This document shows, one piece after another, positions 7,838 to 12,061 of a stretch of DNA of 12,061 nucleotides. The DNA lies in NCBI RefSeq assembly GCF_004345705.1, contig NZ_SLWV01000047.1:1-12061 (forward strand), given 5' to 3'. Both the position numbers and the translations under genes were made by a program. Origin of the DNA: Marinisporobacter balticus. Its GTDB lineage: Bacteria; Bacillota; Clostridia; Peptostreptococcales; Thermotaleaceae. The notes under the pieces were generated by a model, which saw only the letters and a list, made by a program, of their open reading frames with translations, ran no database searches and was not told the DNA's origin. The stretch's first letter is position 1, and every line of letters begins with the position of its first letter.

Positions 7838-7990
7838 TTAGATTTTAATAATCATATTACAAAATATAGAATTATGATCTACAATTTTTTCATTTTTGTG
7901 TTTATATTTTGTGGTAGCATAGTATAACTCTATTTTTCTACGATTATTTTCCAATATATTTCTTCTAATAGAAACACTTATCCCTTGTTC
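7838..7990 (-). pseudogene. Possible decayed Spo0E-like small protein
   Basis: A 50-codon open frame follows a TAA and lacks any ATG. Its product contains NILENNRRKIEL and then KYKHKNEKIVDHNS with FCNMIIK after it. This lines up with the Spo0E family pattern of an R/K-K-hydrophobic first helix, a KY turn, and a second helix carrying S-Q-E-L-D. In the second helix the spacing and hydrophobic positions fit, but the signature is lost (NSIFC in place of SQELD). An internal TTG in frame has only a weak site. Spo0E-like proteins dephosphorylate Spo0A in endospore formers. The match is by eye over a short, low-complexity stretch and may be chance. Confidence 0.3.
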
Positions 7991-8051
7991 TTAAAAATCT
8001 GTAAATTTTATTAACAGTGGGTTATAAATCTATTCCATTCATTCTACGGAA

Positions 8052-8100
8052 AATAGTCCATAAAAAGCACCATTGTTCAAGGTGTTTTTTATGGACTATT
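8052..8100. terminator. Long 20-bp stem, probable bidirectional terminator after aroQ
   Basis: Arms 8052-8071 and 8081-8100 are complementary over 20 bp with one non-Watson-Crick position (G-U on the plus strand, A-C on the minus strand) around a 9-nt loop. The core CACC/GGTG is followed by a T run in both directions (CTTTTT on the minus strand, TTTTTT on the plus strand). It starts 60 nt after the aroQ stop codon. Confidence 0.8.
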
Positions 8101-8160
8101 CTTTACTTAAATGAATTCAATACCAAATTCATCAATCTTGTTTGTATATCTTTCCCAATA

Positions 8161-8607
8161 TTATTTAATCTCTTCTATTGATCCTATAGCAGCCCTTAGA
8201 CCAAGAAGATAGCTATCAAGACCAAACCCACAAATCTGACCTTTTGCAATCTCAGAAAAAACAGAATGATGACGAAACTTTTCTCTTGCATGGATATTGG
8301 ACATATGAATTTCAATAATTGGTACCGTAAGAATCGCTAATGCATCTCTTATCCCATAGCTATAATGAGTCCAAGCACCAGCATTAATAACCACAGCATC
8401 TATATTTTCCATAAAAGCTTGATGAATTCTTTCACACATATCTCCTTCATGATTCGTTTGAAAACTTATCACTTCAACACCTAGTTCTTTTCCAAGTTCT
8501 GTCATATTTTCATCAATCTCCTCAAGGGTGATTGTACCATATTGAATTGGATCCCTCTTTCCAAACATATTGTGATTTACCCCATGTAGCATTAATATCT
8601 TTTTCAT
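8161..8607 (-). CDS. aroQ: Type II 3-dehydroquinate dehydratase, HGVN variant
   Basis: The enzyme converts 3-dehydroquinate to 3-dehydroshikimate, the third step of the shikimate pathway, and is cytosolic, usually a dodecamer. The 148 residues match family length. Catalytic positions are intact: lid Arg18 and Tyr23 (KRDPIQYG), Asn75, His81, Glu99, catalytic His101 (EIHMSNIHARE) and Arg112. These fit known type II enzymes within one residue. Several normally fixed motifs differ: HGVNHNMFG replaces NGPNLNLLG, and GAWTHYS replaces GAYTHTS. I believe this variant clade recurs in Clostridia, and most residues that contact substrate are kept, so the activity is likely. The start at 8607 is chosen because TAGGAGGAG precedes it; an ATG 11 codons earlier lacks a site. 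No other aromatic pathway gene is nearby, and no clear promoter was found upstream. Confidence 0.9.
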   Translation of the reverse strand: MKKILMLHGVNHNMFGKRDPIQYGTITLEEIDENMTELGKELGVEVISFQTNHEGDMCERIHQAFMENIDAVVINAGAWTHYSYGIRDALAILTVPIIEIHMSNIHAREKFRHHSVFSEIAKGQICGFGLDSYLLGLRAAIGSIEEIK

Positions 8608-8611
8608 TTTA

Positions 8612-8619
8612 CTCCTCCT
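8612..8619 (-). promoter_or_regulatory. Ribosome binding site deciding the aroQ start
   Basis: AGGAGGAG ends 4 nt before ATG 8607, its AGGAGG core 6 nt before. The longer frame from 8640 would run through it and has no site of its own. Confidence 0.88.
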
Positions 8620-8767
8620 AGTACAATAAATTCGTAACATAAAGTTATATTTTTTCCTTTATTTATATATCATTATCAACCGTATCCACTCTTTAACCTC
8701 TGATCATCGCGTGAATGTTTGAATGATTAACAATTCCTTGATGCTCTTTCTTTTCATTTCTTCTTTG

Positions 8768-9592
8768 CTATTCATTTTCTGTTTTTTTAGGTCTTTCATG
8801 TCTTTCAGGTTTTTTAGGTCTTTGTTGTGCTTCACTTTTCATTTTATCCGCTGTATCTTGTGAGATTACGCCTGCCTTTACTAGTTCTGCAAGTCTATCT
8901 CCTTTTTCTCCTTTGTTATTCTTTTTCTCTTCAAAATTTGCTTTTCTTTCTTCCGTTGTCATTGCTTTTACTTTTTCCATTTCTAATTTTCTTTCTTCCG
9001 TTGTCATTGCTTTTACTTTTTCCATTTCTAATTTTCTTTCTGCTTTCTTTTCTTCATTGAATTCTTCCCATTTTGTCGCTTCACTTTGTGTGATGATTCC
9101 ATCTTCTACTAACTTTTTTGTATGTTCTTTGAACTTTTCTTCTTGTTCTACTGCTCTCATATCATGCATTTTTTGTGCTACTTCATCCGCAATCTCTTGT
9201 GAAAATATTCCTAATTTTACGAGTGCTTCTAGTCCATTTCCTCTATCTTCTCTATTATTCTTCATTTCTTCAACATTACCTTTTCTTTCTTCCGCTGTCA
9301 TTGCTTTTACTTTTTCCATTTCAGTTTTTCTTTCTGTTTTCTTTTCTTCATTGAATGCTTGCCATTTTGTTGCTTGTTCTTGTGTAATAACACCGTCCTT
9401 TACCAATTGGTTGATTTGCTCTTGCACATTCACTTTTCTTTTTTCTGTATTTGCTTGATCTCTATTTTGCATTACACCTTTTGTTTTTGGTATTTGTTGT
9501 TTTGAATTTAAGTTATCTGCAAAAGCCATACCTGCCATAGAAAACACCATTATGCCCACTAATATACCATTCATTATTTTTTTACTTTTCAT
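8768..9592 (-). CDS. Secreted charged repeat protein (DUF2680-like repeats)
   Basis: The 274-residue protein starts with a clear signal peptide (MKSKKIMNGILVGIMVFSMA, cleavage after AFA at 25), so it is exported. The mature part is rich in Lys and Glu and largely helical. Two modules repeat at about 59-143 and 157-254. Each holds a LVKDGVITQEQATKW-like hairpin, a charged helix with EMEKVKAMT and EERK, and a second hairpin (LVKLGIFSQEIADE at 124-137, LVKAGVISQDTADK at 237-250). The four hairpins resemble the DUF2680-type motif found in secreted clostridial proteins. Module 2 carries an exact 15-residue tandem duplication (187-201 and 202-216). The tail (256-274) is basic and rich in Pro. AGGAGGAA lies before the ATG. 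Function is unknown; a cell-surface or scaffold role is inferred. It begins 98 bp after the metal ATPase and has its own promoter. Confidence 0.9.
   Translation of the reverse strand: MKSKKIMNGILVGIMVFSMAGMAFADNLNSKQQIPKTKGVMQNRDQANTEKRKVNVQEQINQLVKDGVITQEQATKWQAFNEEKKTERKTEMEKVKAMTAEERKGNVEEMKNNREDRGNGLEALVKLGIFSQEIADEVAQKMHDMRAVEQEEKFKEHTKKLVEDGIITQSEATKWEEFNEEKKAERKLEMEKVKAMTTEERKLEMEKVKAMTTEERKANFEEKKNNKGEKGDRLAELVKAGVISQDTADKMKSEAQQRPKKPERHERPKKTENE
8943..9032. repeat. Exact 45-bp tandem duplication inside the repeat protein gene
   Basis: Two identical 45-bp units (8943-8987 and 8988-9032) are followed by 9 matching bases of a third. The unit equals 15 codons, so the frame is kept. Identity at the DNA level, including third codon positions, indicates a recent slippage or unequal recombination event. 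A diverged third relative lies at about 9287-9325 in module 1. Confidence 0.95.
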
Positions 9593-9631
9593 TTTAATTC
9601 CTCCTCTTTTTTTATTTGTTTCTACGAGATT

Positions 9632-9660
9632 ATTATAGGCAGGAATTGTGATGATTTCAT
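9632..9660 (-). promoter_or_regulatory. Promoter for the secreted repeat protein gene
   Basis: On the minus strand TATAAT (9632-9637) is preceded after 17 bp by ATGAAA (9655-9660), which matches TTGACA at four of six positions. The predicted leader is about 30 nt. It lies after the ATPase stop, so the repeat protein can be transcribed separately. A short TTCAT/ATGAA palindrome (9656-9666) overlaps the -35 region. Confidence 0.55.
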
Positions 9661-9690
9661 GATGAATCTATGTGGTTTCTGTATAATTTT

Positions 9691-11943
9691 TTATTTTTTT
9701 AAAATTCTCATTGCATTGAATACAGCCAAGATGGATACACCAACATCTCCAAATATTGCTAACCACATAGGTGCACGTCCAAAGAATGCTAAGATCATGA
9801 TCCCTAATTTAACAGAAATAGATAAGAAAATGTTTTGCCTTACAATGTTTTTTGTAGCTTTTGCTATTTTTATGGCATAGATCAGCTTTGATGGTTCATC
9901 ATTCATAATGACTACATCTGCTGCTTCTATAGCTGCATCTGACCCTACACCACCCATTGCAACTCCTACATCTGCTCTCGCTAAAACAGGTGCATCATTG
10001 ATGCCATCTCCAACAAATACAAGCTTTTTTTCTCCTTTATGCTTCATAAGTATTTCCACTTCTTCTACCTTTTGATTTGGTAGTAATCCATATTTATAAT
10101 TTTCAATGCCTAATTCATGTGCTACTGTATGTGCTGTTACTTTTCTATCTCCAGTAAGCATCACGATACTGTTCATTCCTAATTGATACAAACCTTCAAC
10201 TGCTGCTTTTGCATCTTTTTTTATTATATCCTTAATGATGATATATCCTGCGTATTTTCCATCAATAGCAGTATATACAATGGTTCCTGCTTCTTCACTT
10301 TCTTTTATATCAATCCCTTTTTCTTTTAAGAATGTACTATTTCCACTTGCAATATGCATGCCTTCAACATCTGCTTCTACACCTTTTCCTCTTGTTTCTT
10401 TATAATTTTTTATATTTTCCTTATTAGTTTCTCGTCCATATTCCTTAACAATAGATACTGCAATTGGGTGTGTTGAAAAACTCTCGACATAAGCTGTAAA
10501 CTTTACTAATGTTTCTTTGTCTATTCCATTGGTTGTGATGATGTCATATACTTTAAACTGTCCTTCTGTCAATGTACCTGTTTTATCAAATACCATTACA
10601 CCCGCTTTACTTAACGCTTCTAAATAATTCCCACCTTTCACCAATACACCATTTTTAGATGCTGCCCCGAGTCCCGCAAAGTAAGACATGGGAATGGATA
10701 TAACCAAAGCACATGGACAAGAAACCACTAAAAATGTAGCACCTCTTAATATCCAGTCAGAAAAACTTTGTCCTTTCATAAATAGAGGTGGGATCATAGC
10801 AATTATTATTGCTATAAACACAACCGTTGGTGTATAGTATTTAGCAAATTTTGTGACACTTAGTTCTGTTTTCGCTTTTTTAGCACTAGCATTTTGAACT
10901 AGGTCAAGAATCTTAGACACTGCTGATTCTTTAAATGCTTTTGTAACTTTTACAGTTAATACACCATCTATATTAATACAACCACTGGTGATTTCATCTC
11001 CATCTTCTAAATCCTGTGGTACAGCTTCTCCTGTTAATGCTTTCGTATCAACAGAAGATGTCCCTTCTATAACAACACCATCTAGTGGTACTTTTTCACC
11101 TGGTTTTACAATAATTATCTCCCCAACACACACTTCGTCGGGCGATACTTTTTTGATTTGCTTCCCAATTTTCAAATTCGCATATTCAGGCCTAATGTCC
11201 ATCAGTTTTGCGATAGATTTTCTGGAAGATGCAACAGCTCTCCCTTCGAAATACTCTCCAACCTGATACAAAAGCATAACCATTATTGCTTCAGGATATT
11301 CTCCAACCCCTATAGCAGCAAATGTTGCGATCGTCATTAAAAAATTTTCGTCAAATATTTCTCCTCTTTTAATATTACTGATAGATCTTTTGATGATATC
11401 TGCTCCAATGATTAAATACCCTATTATAAATGAAGCAATTCCCCATGTGTTTTCTTTAAAGAACATGGCTATTGCTAAGGCTGCTAAACTGAATCCCATT
11501 CTTTTTAATAGTCTATTGTTGTCTTTCTTTTTATCTTCTAACTCTTCTGTTTTATTCTTTTGTATTCCTCCTTTTTCCTTCACCCGAACTCCTGGTTCTA
11601 CATCTATTGCTATTTTAGAAGCCTTTTCAATGACTATATGTTGTTCTTCCTTTTTCATTTCAATTGTTATTGTAGATGTAGCAAAGTTTAATGTGGCATG
11701 CTCTACTTCCTCTAAGGCATTAACCTGTCTTTCAATCTTTGATGCACAGTTTGAGCAATGGAGTCCTTCAATAAAAAGTTCAATCTTTATGGTATTTTCA
11801 TGATTACTACAGTAAGAATGACTCTCTTCTTCATCTGAATATTCTCTCATATCTTCTTGTGTATAATTTTCATGGCTATGAACAACTTCTTTCATCCCAC
11901 ATCCATTATTATGATGATCCTTCACTTTATTATTCAATACCAT
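9691..11943 (-). CDS. cadA: P1B-type heavy metal ATPase (Cd/Zn/Pb exporter)
   Basis: This membrane pump uses ATP to export soft divalent metals. At 750 residues it is complete. Residues 1-48 form a His/Cys-rich extension, followed by one HMA metal-binding domain (about 51-118) with GLHCSNCA (Cys 63 and 66). About eight membrane segments follow, near 148-163, 168-186, 203-217, 220-236, 373-390, 399-422, 702-722 and 726-745. Segment 6 carries the metal-site motif CPC (409-411). Catalytic motifs are intact: TGEA (304-307), the phosphorylated Asp453 in DKTGT, HP (492-493), MLTGD (595-599) and GDGINDAP (645-652). Lys712 in segment 7 and Asp733 in segment 8, together with CPCALV, indicate the P1B-2 (Zn/Cd/Pb) class rather than copper. 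AAGGGGGAG lies 6 nt before the ATG. No ArsR- or MerR-type regulator is in the window. The leader contains two competing inverted repeats. The symbol could equally be zntA. Confidence 0.95.
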   Translation of the reverse strand: MVLNNKVKDHHNNGCGMKEVVHSHENYTQEDMREYSDEEESHSYCSNHENTIKIELFIEGLHCSNCASKIERQVNALEEVEHATLNFATSTITIEMKKEEQHIVIEKASKIAIDVEPGVRVKEKGGIQKNKTEELEDKKKDNNRLLKRMGFSLAALAIAMFFKENTWGIASFIIGYLIIGADIIKRSISNIKRGEIFDENFLMTIATFAAIGVGEYPEAIMVMLLYQVGEYFEGRAVASSRKSIAKLMDIRPEYANLKIGKQIKKVSPDEVCVGEIIIVKPGEKVPLDGVVIEGTSSVDTKALTGEAVPQDLEDGDEITSGCINIDGVLTVKVTKAFKESAVSKILDLVQNASAKKAKTELSVTKFAKYYTPTVVFIAIIIAMIPPLFMKGQSFSDWILRGATFLVVSCPCALVISIPMSYFAGLGAASKNGVLVKGGNYLEALSKAGVMVFDKTGTLTEGQFKVYDIITTNGIDKETLVKFTAYVESFSTHPIAVSIVKEYGRETNKENIKNYKETRGKGVEADVEGMHIASGNSTFLKEKGIDIKESEEAGTIVYTAIDGKYAGYIIIKDIIKKDAKAAVEGLYQLGMNSIVMLTGDRKVTAHTVAHELGIENYKYGLLPNQKVEEVEILMKHKGEKKLVFVGDGINDAPVLARADVGVAMGGVGSDAAIEAADVVIMNDEPSKLIYAIKIAKATKNIVRQNIFLSISVKLGIMILAFFGRAPMWLAIFGDVGVSILAVFNAMRILKK

Positions 11944-11965
11944 TTATTTCTCCCCCTTATGTTTA

Positions 11966-11999
11966 ATGAGTTCTCACAGAAACTCATCTGCCCCTGTGA
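11966..11999 (-). promoter_or_regulatory. Interlocked inverted repeats in the ATPase leader
   Basis: On the minus strand TCACAG (11994-11999) can pair with CTGTGA (11974-11979), and ATGAGTT (11981-11987) can pair with AACTCAT (11966-11972). The arms alternate, so the two hairpins cannot both form simply. The last arm ends 8 nt before the ribosome binding site. This could be a metal-responsive switch in the RNA, or a DNA site for a repressor. It matches no riboswitch or CadC/ArsR operator that I can recall with certainty. Confidence 0.4.
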
Positions 12000-12061
12000 T
12001 TACTCTCTTTTATTAATTTAATTTTTTATCGATTCCCCCATTTTTTTTTGCATAAAATACT

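Larger units (their letters stand above)
7343..8160. other. 818-bp stretch without an intact gene
   Basis: No frame of normal length with a start and ribosome binding site exists here on either strand. Reading the minus strand reveals, from aroQ towards tag, a long terminator stem (8052-8100), a possible decayed Spo0E-like frame (7838-7990), AT-rich sequence, a GC-richer island (about 7683-7730), a clear GNAT acetyltransferase remnant (7436-7678) and a 9-bp dyad (7390-7415). The part 7991-8051 and the AT-rich parts 7416-7435 and 7731-7837 show nothing I can name. The picture is one of gene decay rather than a compact regulatory region. Confidence 0.7.

Noticed and set aside
8107..8160. In-frame extension after the aroQ stop (16 further codons to a second TAA)
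   Set aside because: The family ends naturally near the first stop. The extension has no homology that I can see and is short enough to occur by chance.
8641..8690. Promoter for aroQ
   Set aside because: Several TATA-like strings are present, but no -35 at acceptable spacing and no clean extended -10. None can be preferred.
8700..8744. Small 17-codon ATG frame between the repeat protein gene and aroQ
   Set aside because: It has only a weak AAGAAGAA site and no recognisable product. Too little to support a gene.
8913..9458. Long plus-strand open frame of 181 codons opposite the repeat protein gene
   Set aside because: The product is a low-complexity Ser/Phe-rich string that simply mirrors the Lys/Glu codons of the minus-strand gene. 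There is no ribosome binding site and no domain, while the minus-strand gene has a signal peptide and a promoter.
11390..11803. 137-codon plus-strand open frame opposite the ATPase amino end
   Set aside because: It lies entirely inside a well-conserved ATPase on the other strand, and its product shows no recognisable motif.
1..12061. CRISPR array, tRNA, rRNA, phage or transposase gene
   Set aside because: No regularly spaced repeats, cloverleaf sequences, rRNA motifs, integrase or transposase frames were found on either strand.

Overview
The window is AT-rich. Every convincing gene lies on the minus strand, with AGGAGG-type ribosome binding sites, extended -10 promoters, intrinsic terminators and occasional GTG or TTG starts. 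With the protein types (AddA helicase-nuclease, HEAT-less QueG, HD-GYP phosphodiesterase, HGVN-type AroQ), this points to a low-GC Gram-positive anaerobe of the class Clostridia. No closer placement can be made from sequence alone.

Read in transcription order (high to low coordinates), the window starts with a cadmium/zinc/lead-type P1B ATPase (9691-11943). It has a His/Cys-rich amino end and a 5' leader holding two interlocked inverted repeats. Next is a secreted, highly charged repeat protein (8768-9592) with its own promoter and an exact 45-bp tandem duplication. A type II 3-dehydroquinate dehydratase (aroQ, 8161-8607) follows and ends at a long terminator stem near 8052-8100. The 818-bp stretch 7343-8160 has no intact gene. 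It holds a decayed GNAT acetyltransferase, a possible decayed Spo0E-like small protein, a GC-richer island and a perfect 9-bp dyad just upstream of tag.

The second half holds tag (3-methyladenine DNA glycosylase I, 6704-7342), an unrecognised membrane-anchored acidic protein (6131-6658) and a strong terminator. It continues with addA (2333-5908) and queG (1415-2314), which form one transcription unit 18 bp apart. Last is a separately promoted HD-GYP protein (112-1275), closed by a strong terminator at 1-41.

Functionally the window is mostly housekeeping: alkylation repair (tag), double-strand-break processing (addA), tRNA queuosine synthesis (queG), the shikimate pathway (aroQ), metal export and cyclic dinucleotide turnover. 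addA has no addB beside it. I see no defence island, prophage, CRISPR array, tRNA, rRNA or intact mobile element. The items most worth a second look are the ATPase leader, the repeat protein, the dyad before tag, and the gene remnants in 7343-8160. I do not see a convincing complete novel system.
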